64,000 bases of DNA from Desulfuromonadales bacterium (GTDB taxonomy: Bacteria; Desulfobacterota; Desulfuromonadia; Desulfuromonadales; BM103), in contig JACZKE010000039.1 of assembly GCA_014860225.1 (NCBI GenBank), positions 1-64,000 of the forward strand, in the 5' to 3' direction. The position numbers were made by a program, and so were the translations under genes. Below are positions 8,952 to 18,449 of this stretch, piece after piece; within the stretch, counting starts at the first letter, position 1, and every line of letters starts with the position of its first letter. The notes beneath the pieces are model-generated. The model made no database searches and was not told the DNA's origin. It was given only the letters and a program-made list of their open reading frames with translations.

Positions 8952-10670
8952 CTACTGATTATCTGCAAGCGTATCAAGCTTGCTGCGAAGTTCGACATTG
9001 TCCGGTTGCAGCTGGAGTGCCTTTTCAAAGGCGGCACGGGCCTGCTTCAGGTTATTCATCGCAAGGTGAATATCGCCGAGGTGTTCAAATACGACAGCAT
9101 CTTCTGGAAGTTGACGGCTGGCCTCTTTTATGATCTCGAGAGCCTCATCCAGGCGACCAAGCCGGTAATAAACCCAACCCAGTGTATCCAGGATATGTGG
9201 TGCGGGCTTTAATTTGTTGGCACGTTCGGCATAGTCCAGAGCTTCATAGAGATCCCGGTTGTCAACAGCCAGCGAGTACGCGAGGAAGTTCAATGCTTCA
9301 GCGTGTTCATCATCAATAACAAGCAGATCTTTCGCTGCCTGTATAGCCTCTTCGTGCTGTCCGATGCGCTCCAGAATCAACGCTCTCTGATAGAGCAGAT
9401 CAATGTTGTCCTGGTAAAGCTTGATACCTCGCTCGACAGTCATGAGAGCTTTATCATTCTGAGCGTTAACCATGTAGAGTGATGCCAGGGAGTTGAATAC
9501 CTGCGGCCGTGGTTGCCCTTCAGCCAATCTCGATTCGAGCAGCTCGATCGCTTCGCTGATGCGTCCGGTTTCCAGGAAGATGTAACCGATATGGGACACG
9601 GCATCGTCATAAAGCGCCGAGTTCCGGTCAATACCTTGAAAAGCTTCAAGCGCGAGCTCCCACTCAGACAGACTCTCATAAGCTGTGCCAAGGTAATAAC
9701 GGGCTGGATCGAGATCCGGCTGGAGGTCGAGAATGTCCCTGAAAGCTGAAATGGCGTCGGCCCAACGATGCTGCTCAAGAAAAATTAGTCCTATCTTGCG
9801 ACGGGCATCGAAATCTTCGGGTTTAAGCTCGACAATGATATTCAATTGCTCAAGGGCATCATCATATCTCTTCATACCGACATAAACGCGGGCAAGGTGA
9901 TGACGCAGAGCAAAATCAAACGGACGTTGCTCAAGAGCTCCCGAAAAAACATCCAGTGCATTCTGCCACTCTCCGAGCTCCTCATAAAGGATGCCAAGCT
10001 CCAGATAAGCCTGGTCCATACCCGGGTAACGGCTAATCAGATCACGATATTGCTCAACGGCCAGAAGATTCAAACCGGTTTCCCGATAGAGACGAGCCAT
10101 CGCCAGCCGTCCCGGCATGGAATCCGGAGAGCGTTTCAGCAGTTCTTTCAATTCTTCTGAAGCAAGGTCAATATCCCCGGCACGCACCAGAGCAATTGCC
10201 AGGTGCAGACGAACCGCTTCGTTCTCCGGATCGAGTTCCAGGACGTGGCGGAAATACGGTACGGCTTTTTCCGGTTGACGATTGCCTAAATAGGCGTTTG
10301 CCAGAATCAGATTGGCCTTGATGGACTCAGGATGACGCAGCAGAACATCTTCCACAGTGCGAACAGCTTTTTCAGGCTGCTCAATGGCGAGATAGAACTC
10401 AGCAAGCTCAAAGCGCAGGTCTTCACTGCCAGGATCGTAGTCGATAGCTCTCTGATAGGCTTCGAGTGCACCTTCACGATCATTCTCGGCCATCAGCATG
10501 CGTGCGCGTGCATAATGAAAGTATGCGTTCGATTGAGGTTCGTTCAGCCGAGAAACATAGGGCGCCTCATCCGCTACGACCCCCTGGATATCACCATGGA
10601 CATCGGCAGCAACACAGCCGCATAAAAAGAAGGTCAGCAGAACAAGGGATTGGCAGCGAAACAAAGGCAT
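8952..10670 (-). CDS. TPR-repeat lipoprotein
   Basis: The 572-residue product starts at the ATG at 10670, giving a signal peptide with lipobox LCGC; an in-frame start at 10715 would place 15 polar residues before it. From about residue 45 to the end it is an almost unbroken array of tetratricopeptide repeats (for example NDREGALEAYQRAIDYDPGS, QPEKAVPYFRHVLELDPEN). Such outer-membrane-anchored TPR proteins act as scaffolds in secretion, exopolysaccharide or envelope assembly. The partner is not evident, though the LolB-like gene lies 10 bases downstream. Confidence 0.85.
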   Translation of the reverse strand: MPLFRCQSLVLLTFFLCGCVAADVHGDIQGVVADEAPYVSRLNEPQSNAYFHYARARMLMAENDREGALEAYQRAIDYDPGSEDLRFELAEFYLAIEQPEKAVRTVEDVLLRHPESIKANLILANAYLGNRQPEKAVPYFRHVLELDPENEAVRLHLAIALVRAGDIDLASEELKELLKRSPDSMPGRLAMARLYRETGLNLLAVEQYRDLISRYPGMDQAYLELGILYEELGEWQNALDVFSGALEQRPFDFALRHHLARVYVGMKRYDDALEQLNIIVELKPEDFDARRKIGLIFLEQHRWADAISAFRDILDLQPDLDPARYYLGTAYESLSEWELALEAFQGIDRNSALYDDAVSHIGYIFLETGRISEAIELLESRLAEGQPRPQVFNSLASLYMVNAQNDKALMTVERGIKLYQDNIDLLYQRALILERIGQHEEAIQAAKDLLVIDDEHAEALNFLAYSLAVDNRDLYEALDYAERANKLKPAPHILDTLGWVYYRLGRLDEALEIIKEASRQLPEDAVVFEHLGDIHLAMNNLKQARAAFEKALQLQPDNVELRSKLDTLADNQ

Positions 10671-10896
10671 AAAAGATCCGTGATGGGGGTGAATGACAAT
10701 GTTTAAAAATATCACAGTGTCCTCGTATGGTCAATCAAGCTGCCCCCTGCGCACAGGCTTTACATGCATATATCTTCTGATAATCTTTAGGAAAATTTGA
10801 ATATGATAACCAGGCAGAAGCTGGCGACAGCAGCTTGCTTGAGAATATTGTGATCGGAGGCATAAAAACTCGTTTATGAAGATCGTGTAACTTGAT

Positions 10897-12447
10897 ATGG
10901 ACCAACTTCATCAACAACTGCTCGACCCTTTATCTTATCCGGAGACGACTCGATCCGTCGACTTCAAGGAAACCCATATTTCGCGTATTTACCTGACTGA
11001 TCTCCATGCATATAAGTTTAAAAAACCAGTCAATTTAGGATTCCTTGATTTCAGCTCCCTGGAGAAGCGGCGTCATTTCTGCAATGAAGAGGTACGCTTG
11101 AACAGGCGCTTTACAACCGGCATCTACCTGGACGTTGTCGAATTACGACAAATAAATGGACGCGTCTACTTCGGCAGTCGCGGCAGATTACTCGACTATG
11201 CGGTTCAGATGCGGCGCTTGCCGGAGAACCGCATGCTGGATCGTTTGATCGAGGCGGAGTCACCGGAACTCCCGGAAGCCATGCCGCAGCTCGGCAGGGC
11301 CGTGCACAAAGTCACGGAGCAGGCCGAAATCTGTCGCGATGAAGCTGTTCGAAACGCCGTAACAGTCAGAAGGAACTGCGAGGAGAATTTCAAGCAGACG
11401 TCATCGGCAATCGGCTCCTCGCTGACAAGTGAGGCGCATCAGCTGATGCAAAGCTTTACACTGCACGACCTGGCTGAGCTTGAAGGGATTATGCTTGAAC
11501 GCGAAGCCGATGGCTTTGTCAGAGAGGGTCATGGCGATCTTCATGCAGCGAACATCTGCATGACTGATCCGATCTGCATTTACGACTGCATCGAATTCAA
11601 TCGTCAGTACAGGGTTGCCGACATTCTTGCCGAACTGGCCTTTTTGATCATGGACCTTGAATTCCGTGGACGCCGGGACCTGGCGGATGGACTGATGACA
11701 CAAGACCATGGACACGTTAAGTCCGATAGCCTCAAGAAGCTGCTGCTCTTTTATAAACAGTATCGGGCCTGGGTGCGGGGCAAGGTAAACGCCATGCTGG
11801 CCACTGACCCGGAAACTACCGCTGACACCCGTGAACATGCTCAAAAAGTGGCCTGTCGTTATTTCAATCTCGCTCTCGGCTATCGGATCAAACCGACGCT
11901 GTTTTTGACTTCGGGATTGATGGGTGTCGGCAAGACAACTGTTGCTCGCGCTCTGGCACAAGCAACCGGTGCAAAACACCTGCGTTCAGACGTCGTCCGC
12001 AAACAGCTTGCGGGACTGCCGGAGGGACAAAAAAGTGAGGACACCTACGGTACAGGTCTCTACACACGGGAGATGACAGAACGAACCTATGATGCCATCT
12101 TCAAAGCTGCCAAAGAGATCATTGCCTTTCAGCAAAGCGTTATTGTCGATGCTTCCTTTGCAAAGGATAATGAGCGTAGAAGATTCATCGATCTCGCCGG
12201 GCAGATGGGATGCCCTGTCTGGTTGCTGCGCCTGGAATGTCCGGACGATGTGACATTGCAAAGGCTGGATCAACGTGTTGGTGATGCCTCAGATGGCAGA
12301 AGAGAACTCTATGTCAGGCAGAAAAAAGACTTCAGTCCGATACAAGCAACAAACCACGTAGTTCCTGTCGACACCACCGGTGCTGTCGACTATAATGTGC
12401 AGTCACTTATTTGCAGAGCATTGACCAGTCAGGAGCAGTTCACATGA
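10897..12447 (+). CDS. APH-like kinase / P-loop ATPase fusion
   Basis: This 516-residue protein joins two kinase folds. Residues about 1-330 resemble aminoglycoside/choline-type phosphotransferases, with the catalytic loop EGHGDLHAANICM and a following IYDCIEFN. Residues about 335-516 are a zeta-toxin/gluconate-kinase-like P-loop domain with Walker A SGLMGVGKTTVARAL. Fusions of this type (COG2187 plus COG0645) are widespread in proteobacteria, but their substrate is unknown, and drug resistance should not be assumed. The ribosome site is weak. The stop overlaps the next start as ATGA. Confidence 0.85.
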   Translation: MDQLHQQLLDPLSYPETTRSVDFKETHISRIYLTDLHAYKFKKPVNLGFLDFSSLEKRRHFCNEEVRLNRRFTTGIYLDVVELRQINGRVYFGSRGRLLDYAVQMRRLPENRMLDRLIEAESPELPEAMPQLGRAVHKVTEQAEICRDEAVRNAVTVRRNCEENFKQTSSAIGSSLTSEAHQLMQSFTLHDLAELEGIMLEREADGFVREGHGDLHAANICMTDPICIYDCIEFNRQYRVADILAELAFLIMDLEFRGRRDLADGLMTQDHGHVKSDSLKKLLLFYKQYRAWVRGKVNAMLATDPETTADTREHAQKVACRYFNLALGYRIKPTLFLTSGLMGVGKTTVARALAQATGAKHLRSDVVRKQLAGLPEGQKSEDTYGTGLYTREMTERTYDAIFKAAKEIIAFQQSVIVDASFAKDNERRRFIDLAGQMGCPVWLLRLECPDDVTLQRLDQRVGDASDGRRELYVRQKKDFSPIQATNHVVPVDTTGAVDYNVQSLICRALTSQEQFT

Positions 12448-12713
12448 AAACGGAACGTAAACTGCCGTTAAAAGATGCCTGGGTCATCTGGTTTATTCTC
12501 GGTGTGGTGATGATTAACTACCCGTTTCTGCACATTTTCAACAAAGACATACTTGTTTTCGGGATTCCCTTGACCATCCTTTACTTCTACATTGGCTGGC
12601 CGGTTTCTATCTTCGTCATCTATCTCTTTTCAATTTATCTCGTCAGGCACTCCCCGGAACATGATGCGCCCGGGAACGATCAGGATAACAATTCGCACGG
12701 AGGAGCAGCGTGA
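12444..12713 (+). CDS. Small two-span membrane protein, partner of SLC5-like protein
   Basis: The ATG at 12444 has AGGAG 8 bases upstream and overlaps the previous stop (ATGA). The 89-residue product has two hydrophobic spans (about 13-33 and 44-68) and resembles the small DUF3311/YhdT-type proteins encoded before sodium:solute symporters. Its stop overlaps the GTG of the next gene (GTGA), indicating coupled synthesis. It may be a subunit of the SLC5-like sensor that follows. Confidence 0.7.
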   Translation: MKTERKLPLKDAWVIWFILGVVMINYPFLHIFNKDILVFGIPLTILYFYIGWPVSIFVIYLFSIYLVRHSPEHDAPGNDQDNNSHGGAA

Positions 12714-15700
12714 TTTCCGTCACCACTGTCATCCTGACATCAGTGTTGTATTTCGGTATTCTTTTTGGTGTCGCCTATTACGCCGACCGGCAGCGCGAGC
12801 GCGGACACAGCCTGGTTGACAACCCTTCTGTCTACTCATTGTCTTTGGCTGTATATTGCACATCCTGGACTTTTTACGGCAGTGTCGGACGTGCGGCTAC
12901 AAACGGCATCGACTTTCTGGCCATCTACCTGGGTCCGACTCTGATCGCATTTTCATGGTGGTTTTTGCTGCGTAAAATGGTACGCATCAGCAAAGAGCAG
13001 AATATCACCAGCATCGCCGACTTCATTTCCAGCCGCTACGGCAAATCGCCACTGCTCGGTGCAGTTGTGACTGTATTTGCAGTTATCGGCATCATGCCCT
13101 ACATCGCTTTGCAACTGAAAGCCGTTTCCCGCACCTTTGACCTGCTGGTCTCCCCTCTTGCCACTGTTAACATAAGGATGCATGTCCTGCCAAAATTTGA
13201 CCTGCATTTTGATTCTGCACTCGTGGTTGCCTTAATACTGGGAATTTTCGGCATTATATTCGGAGCAAGGCATCTGGACGCCTCGGAGCGACACGAAGGG
13301 TTAGTTGCCGCAATCGCTCTTGAATCGGTAGTTAAAATCATCGCCTTTGTCGCTGCCGGTATATTTGTCACCTATGGTCTGTTTGATGGCTTTACCGAAA
13401 TCTTTCACGACTTTCTGATCCGTTTTCCTGAACGCAGACATCTGCTGATGCTCGGTTCAGGTGAAAACACCTACGCCCACTGGTTGAGCATGACCTTCAT
13501 CTCAATGATGGCCATTATGTTCCTGCCTCGCCAGTTTCATATCATGGTTATCGAGAATTGCCGCGAAGACCACATCCGCAGCGCCATGTGGCGCTTTCCT
13601 GCGTACATGGTCGTCATCAACCTGTTTGTGATTCCGATCGCTCTTGGCGGGCTGCTGCTTGCTAACGGTGACTCATACAATGCCGACTTTTTCGTAATCA
13701 CTCTGCCGCTTCAATATGGCCAACCCTGGCTTGCCTTGTTGGTCTTTCTCGGCGGATTCTCAGCATCGGCAGGCATGGTGATGGTTTCATCGGTGGCATT
13801 GTCCACCATGATTCTCAACCACCTGCTCATACCGATCATCCTCAAGTTTCATACCGGGGCCAATGAACTGTCCGGTCTGCTTCTCAACCTCAAAAGGCTT
13901 TGCATCCTGGCGGTTATCTTTCTTGGTTATGTTTATTACCGTTTGCTCGGCGAGTCAGCGGCCCTGGTCAATATCGGCCTGATTTCCTTTGTCGCAGCGA
14001 CCCAGTTTGCCCCGGCAGTCATTGGAGGCCTTTACTGGCGTCAAGCAACCCGCCGCGGAGCAACAGTCGGTTTGGTTCTCGGATTTTTCATGTGGTTTTA
14101 TACTCTCCTCATACCATCATTTGTTCAATCCGGCTGGATCAGCCCGGGTATTGTTCAAGAAGGTCTTTGGGGACTGGCTCTCCTCAAACCAACTCAGCTA
14201 TTCGGGCTCAGCGGATTTGATGTATGGACTCATGCCCTCTTCTGGACCATGTTCGTAAACCTTGGCAGTTACCTGGCCATCTCTCTTCTCACTTCACCAA
14301 GTAAAGAAGAACGCGAGCAAATAGGCAAGTTTGTCGATGTTTTCAATCCAGCGCCCTTAAAAGCAGAGAGAACCCGGATCTCCAAGGCACCGACAATCAT
14401 GGAATTTGTCGACCTGATGGCTAAATTCATTGGTATAAAACAGGCTCATACAGCGATCAGTGAATACATGGGTAATCGTGAAATCGACGAGAAAGGCGGC
14501 CTGTCAGAAAACGACATCCTCAAACTGAAGCGTTTTACCGAACTGACTCTGGCCGGATCTGTCGGCGCAGCACCAGCCCGCATCATCGTCGATAAATATC
14601 TCTCGGCTCGTGGCAGTCACATGGAAGATGTTTTTGACCTGTTCGGATCGGTCAACATCAGCCGCACCGCAAGCCGTGAGCAACTGAGCGTCCTTTACGA
14701 TGCGGCACGAACTATCGCTAGCGGCAATGACCTGCAGTCGATACTCGATGCACTTCTCGAGGTATTTACTGATCAATTCAAATTTGACCTTTGCGTCATC
14801 CGCATACTTGACGAGGACCGTCAAACCTTGACCGTTCGCAGTCAACGCGGCATGTCTTCCGAGCATTTTGGTGAATCGGAACGCGATCTAACGAGTGAAA
14901 CGTTTATTGGGGAAACCTTTCTGACCAACAGTGTCAGCGTGGTCAACGATTCTGATGTGATCAGTAAACCGACAACAGCACAGATTATTCACCGCGAAAA
15001 GATTCTGTCCTTTGCCCACGCTCCGATCTCTATTGAAGGACAACCGATCGGGGTACTTTCTGCATTTTCACGCACCGCAAAAGGGATTTTTACCAAAGAA
15101 TTCGTTGAACTGTTTACCAGCCTTGCCGGGATGGTCGGAGTTGCATGGCGTAATGCTCAGCAAACCGAACATCTCATCAGAGCGCGAGAACAGCAACGAG
15201 AGCTTGCTATCGCCAAAGACATTCAGCTCAGCTTGCTGCCGACCAGCACCCCCGAAGTACCGGGGGTAGCGCTTGGCGGCATCTGCATTCCTGCACAGGA
15301 AGTTGGTGGGGACTATTACGATTACCTGCATCACGAAGATGGCCGGCTCGACCTGGTAATCGCAGATGTATCAGGTCACAACGTTGGGGCTGCACTGCTC
15401 ATGGCGGAAACCCGCACCTTGATACGTTCCCGTAAAGGTCACCTTAACAACCCGCAGGAGATCATTAGAGAGCTTAACCAGTTCTTCTACGAAGACCTGA
15501 CCAGAGCAGAACTTTTCATCACACTTTTTTATCTGCAATTCTGTCCTGAGACGCGTCAAATAACATTCGCCAGCGCCGGTCACTCACCTACCCTGCTCTG
15601 GCAGTCGAAATTGAAAAAATGTATTCGTCTTGACCCTGAGGGCTTGATTATAGGCGTTAAAGAAGATTTCCCATATGAACAGGAGTCACTCAAGCTGGTG

Positions 15701-15925
15701 GATGGAGATGTTCTGTTGCTGTACACTGACGGTGTGATTGAGGCAGAAAATGACATGAACGAACTTTTTGGTGAAGATCGTCTGGTACTCTTACTTGAGG
15801 AGCATAACAAGCTGCCGCCACAGGACATGATCGATCATATCATTGAGCAGGTTCGACTCTTTTCAGGACATCGCAGTTTTAAGGATGATGTATCTTTGAT
15901 TGTCATGCAGGTCAAACAACCGTAA
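12710..15925 (+). CDS. SLC5-STAC-GAF-SpoIIE phosphatase (transporter-like sensor)
   Basis: This 1071-residue protein appears to couple a sodium:solute-symporter-like domain to a protein phosphatase. Residues about 1-535 hold the SLC5-like multi-span region (SVYSLSLAVYCTSWTFYGSVG is close to that of CbrA-type sensor kinases). Residues about 564-630 look like a STAC linker (MEFVDLMAKFIGIKQAHTAI, AGSVGAAPARIIVD). Residues about 660-810 are GAF. Residues about 835-1071 are a SpoIIE/PP2C domain with AKDIQLSLLP, the metal-binding GGDYYDY and ADVSGHNVGAAL, and a final DDVSLIVMQV. Followed by STAS and RsbW genes, it probably dephosphorylates the STAS protein. The GTG start has AGGAG upstream. Confidence 0.85.
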   Translation: MISVTTVILTSVLYFGILFGVAYYADRQRERGHSLVDNPSVYSLSLAVYCTSWTFYGSVGRAATNGIDFLAIYLGPTLIAFSWWFLLRKMVRISKEQNITSIADFISSRYGKSPLLGAVVTVFAVIGIMPYIALQLKAVSRTFDLLVSPLATVNIRMHVLPKFDLHFDSALVVALILGIFGIIFGARHLDASERHEGLVAAIALESVVKIIAFVAAGIFVTYGLFDGFTEIFHDFLIRFPERRHLLMLGSGENTYAHWLSMTFISMMAIMFLPRQFHIMVIENCREDHIRSAMWRFPAYMVVINLFVIPIALGGLLLANGDSYNADFFVITLPLQYGQPWLALLVFLGGFSASAGMVMVSSVALSTMILNHLLIPIILKFHTGANELSGLLLNLKRLCILAVIFLGYVYYRLLGESAALVNIGLISFVAATQFAPAVIGGLYWRQATRRGATVGLVLGFFMWFYTLLIPSFVQSGWISPGIVQEGLWGLALLKPTQLFGLSGFDVWTHALFWTMFVNLGSYLAISLLTSPSKEEREQIGKFVDVFNPAPLKAERTRISKAPTIMEFVDLMAKFIGIKQAHTAISEYMGNREIDEKGGLSENDILKLKRFTELTLAGSVGAAPARIIVDKYLSARGSHMEDVFDLFGSVNISRTASREQLSVLYDAARTIASGNDLQSILDALLEVFTDQFKFDLCVIRILDEDRQTLTVRSQRGMSSEHFGESERDLTSETFIGETFLTNSVSVVNDSDVISKPTTAQIIHREKILSFAHAPISIEGQPIGVLSAFSRTAKGIFTKEFVELFTSLAGMVGVAWRNAQQTEHLIRAREQQRELAIAKDIQLSLLPTSTPEVPGVALGGICIPAQEVGGDYYDYLHHEDGRLDLVIADVSGHNVGAALLMAETRTLIRSRKGHLNNPQEIIRELNQFFYEDLTRAELFITLFYLQFCPETRQITFASAGHSPTLLWQSKLKKCIRLDPEGLIIGVKEDFPYEQESLKLVDGDVLLLYTDGVIEAENDMNELFGEDRLVLLLEEHNKLPPQDMIDHIIEQVRLFSGHRSFKDDVSLIVMQVKQP

Positions 15926-16083
15926 AGGCTTGTCATCTGAAAGAGTATTGAGAAGAGAAAATAATTTTTGTGGCGTTTATCATGACAGGATCGTGTTAAA
16001 TCAGACAGTTTTCTAATGATGTGATAGTATATTTTCGAGAATGCCAGTATTTCTGGCACAGCAATTCCAGCAAGGAGTACAAG

Positions 16084-16425
16084 ATGAATTTGCAGATTGA
16101 GGACAAAGGAGCCGCCGTTTTGTTGGCGGTACAGGAAGAGCGACTTGATGCTCACAACAGTGGCGATCTGAAAAACCACATGCTCAAATTATTTGAAGAA
16201 GGCAAGAGTAACCTGGTCGTGGACCTGCAAGCAGTGCGTTTTGTCGATTCTTCAGGGCTCGGCGCACTGGTTTCAGGTTTTAAGAATGCGAGCTCCCGCA
16301 ACGGCAATCTGAAGCTATCAGGTCTGCAACTCCAGGTAAAGTCGATGTTTGAGCTGACCCGTCTGCACAGGGTTTTTGAAATTTATACGGACTCAAGTGA
16401 AGCTCTGGCAAGCTTCCAACAATAA
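16084..16425 (+). CDS. Anti-sigma factor antagonist, STAS domain
   Basis: The ATG at 16084 has AAGGAG 7 bases upstream and gives 113 residues, the normal size of a single STAS domain. The phosphorylation loop is FVDSSGLGALVSG, with candidate serines 56 and 57. In partner switching, the unphosphorylated form binds the RsbW-type kinase and frees its target. It lies between a SpoIIE phosphatase and an RsbW-type kinase, so all three elements of the switch are adjacent. The sigma factor or other output is not in the window. Confidence 0.9.
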   Translation: MNLQIEDKGAAVLLAVQEERLDAHNSGDLKNHMLKLFEEGKSNLVVDLQAVRFVDSSGLGALVSGFKNASSRNGNLKLSGLQLQVKSMFELTRLHRVFEIYTDSSEALASFQQ

Positions 16426-16473
16426 AGTTTTTACTGTTAAATACAATTTCAGATTTCAACCAGGCATGAGACC

Positions 16474-16893
16474 ATGATCACAGACCGGATCGCTGTCGAC
16501 ATAAAAGTTCCCAACCAGACACGTTATCTGTGCCTGATTGGCCATATCGGTGAGAACATTGCCCGTACGCTCAGGAACTACAGTGGTGATCGAGACAAAC
16601 TGGCATATGACCTCAACCTGGTTCTGACCGAGGCAATGGCGAATGCAATTCAGCATGCCAACGTGGATGATCCGACCAAAGAAGTCCATATCGAGATCCT
16701 TCTTGTCGAACAAAGGCTGATTATTCGGGTTTTTGATTTCGGTCAGGGCTTTGACGTCGAACAATATCTTGAACCGCGACATCCACTTGAAGAACATGGT
16801 CGGGGAATCTATCTTATCAATACGATAATGGATGAGGTTTCATACCAGACGACGGAGGTTGGACATGTTCTGGAGATGGTCAAGAATTTATAA
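16474..16893 (+). CDS. RsbW-type anti-sigma serine kinase
   Basis: The 139-residue product is a stand-alone GHKL ATPase. The N box is NLVLTEAMANAIQHAN (about residues 49-64), the G1 box DFGQGFD, and the G2 box HGRGIYLI. Such kinases phosphorylate the STAS partner and sequester a sigma factor or other target. It is the last gene of the module and is followed by a bidirectional terminator. Its partner target is not identified here. Confidence 0.9.
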   Translation: MITDRIAVDIKVPNQTRYLCLIGHIGENIARTLRNYSGDRDKLAYDLNLVLTEAMANAIQHANVDDPTKEVHIEILLVEQRLIIRVFDFGQGFDVEQYLEPRHPLEEHGRGIYLINTIMDEVSYQTTEVGHVLEMVKNL

Positions 16894-16926
16894 GATATGA
16901 CGCTTAGCCGCAACACGACAGTTCAC

Positions 16927-16965
16927 TCAGAAAGGGCACCTTCATATTGAGGATGCCCTTTCTGA
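16927..16965. terminator. Bidirectional terminator
   Basis: A perfect 12-bp inverted repeat (TCAGAAAGGGCA / TGCCCTTTCTGA) with a 15-base loop lies between the plus-strand RsbW gene and the convergent HAD gene. Confidence 0.75.
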
Positions 16966-17010
16966 TTAATCCAAACAAACGACATGAAGCCCTTGTTTCC
17001 GAGCCACCCG

Positions 17011-17649
17011 CTAAGCACCCTTCGCCACATCTTTAATAAACATCTCCACCAACTCTCCATGATGTTCAAGGCGCACATCAGCCTGTAAATCACCACGATA
17101 TACCGCAAAAGGCATTCCGGCCATTCGGGCTGCGGCCTGATCCAACTCTGAGTCTCCGACAAAAAGGAGCTCGTGAGTCGCATATTGCAGGCGCCTGGCT
17201 GCTTCGTGTAGCATGTCAGGTGCCGGTTTGGGATGCGTAACATCTCGACTCGTGACAACCGCATGAAAAAAATCATTCAAGCCGAAATGCTCGAGGATGC
17301 TCAGCATACTGCAACCACGATTGGTTGCAACCGCCAGAGGGTAAGACCCGGCCAGTTGCGACAAGGCTTCTATCATGCCGGGTTCAGGCTGCATGTACTG
17401 AATGAACTGTCGATAATCAAGGTCAGCTGCCAGGGCTAGAGCCCCTGGTGTGCGCTCCTCACCGAGGAGTTGCGCAAAAACCTGCGGGCTTGCTGCAGTG
17501 TGACATAGATGTGCCCTGGCATGGTCTGATTCTTCGACAGGGGATTCATTTAACAGGCCCAAGATGGTATTGTAATAAGCCAGATTGGCCTTGCGGCTTT
17601 CAAAAAGCACACCATCGCAATCGAAGATAATGCCTCGGATGCCATTCAT
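17011..17649 (-). CDS. HAD-superfamily phosphatase (phosphoglycolate phosphatase-like)
   Basis: The 212-residue product has HAD motif I in IIFDCDGVLFES (nucleophile Asp10, Asp12), motif II in AVATNRG and motifs III/IV around KPAPDMLHEA and FVGDSELD. The helical cap resembles Gph-type phosphatases, but the substrate cannot be assigned. The ATG at 17649 overlaps the lgt stop (ATGA), so it is translated from the lgt transcript. Confidence 0.85.
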   Translation of the reverse strand: MNGIRGIIFDCDGVLFESRKANLAYYNTILGLLNESPVEESDHARAHLCHTAASPQVFAQLLGEERTPGALALAADLDYRQFIQYMQPEPGMIEALSQLAGSYPLAVATNRGCSMLSILEHFGLNDFFHAVVTSRDVTHPKPAPDMLHEAARRLQYATHELLFVGDSELDQAAARMAGMPFAVYRGDLQADVRLEHHGELVEMFIKDVAKGA

Positions 17650-18431
17650 TGTGTGCCCCTCAGTCGATAAAGATAAAAGCATCCGGCCAGTCCGAAGAGA
17701 ATCATCGGCAATGACAGTAGCTGCCCCATAGTTGCTCCCCCCCAGAGAAAGCCGAGATGAGCATCTGGCTGACGGACAAACTCAATAAGAAAACGGAATA
17801 GACCGTAACCGATAAAAAAGCAGAAAAACGGCACGCCTTCAGCAACCCTGCGACGATGCAACAGGTACAGGATGAGAAAAAGCAAAAAACCTTCAAGAGC
17901 AGCTTCATAAAGCTGACTGGGATGTCTTGGAAGAGGACCTCCGCCAGGGAAAATCATTCCCCAGGGAAGATCGGTTACCCTTCCCCACAGCTCGCCATTG
18001 ATAAAATTGCCGATTCGACCGAAACCGAGACCGATGGTTGCAGATGTCACCAGGATATCCCCGGTCATCAATATTGACAGCCCTCTGCGCCGACAAAAGA
18101 TCACCACAGCGATCACGACACCAAGCAAACCGCCATGGAAACTCATGCCACCTTGCCAGACAGCAAAGATTTCCAGCGGGCGGGAGAGATATTGTGCCGG
18201 ATTATAGAACAGAACGTAACCAAGGCGGCCGCCGAGGACAACGCCAAGGACGCCGTAAAAAAGCAGATCAGAGGCATCATCCCTGGATAAAGCAAGATTG
18301 CGTAGACGCGACAGGTGCCTGATGAGAATGTAGCATGCGCCAAAACCAAGCAGATACATCAGGCCGTACCAGCGGACTGCCAGCGGTCCAACATGAAAAA
18401 TAACCGGGTCGATTTCAGGAAAATTTATCAT
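17646..18431 (-). CDS. lgt: Prolipoprotein diacylglyceryl transferase
   Basis: Lgt transfers the diacylglyceryl group from phosphatidylglycerol to the lipobox cysteine of prolipoproteins in the inner membrane. The 261-residue protein has seven predicted spans and the family signature GFGRIGNFINGELWGR near residue 135, followed by RHPSQLYEA. It is flanked by the RluA-type synthase upstream (18 bases) and the HAD phosphatase downstream (overlap). Many lipoproteins encoded in this window would be its substrates. Confidence 0.95.
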   Translation of the reverse strand: MINFPEIDPVIFHVGPLAVRWYGLMYLLGFGACYILIRHLSRLRNLALSRDDASDLLFYGVLGVVLGGRLGYVLFYNPAQYLSRPLEIFAVWQGGMSFHGGLLGVVIAVVIFCRRRGLSILMTGDILVTSATIGLGFGRIGNFINGELWGRVTDLPWGMIFPGGGPLPRHPSQLYEAALEGFLLFLILYLLHRRRVAEGVPFFCFFIGYGLFRFLIEFVRQPDAHLGFLWGGATMGQLLSLPMILFGLAGCFYLYRLRGTQ

Positions 18432-18449
18432 AACGGACGATACAATACC

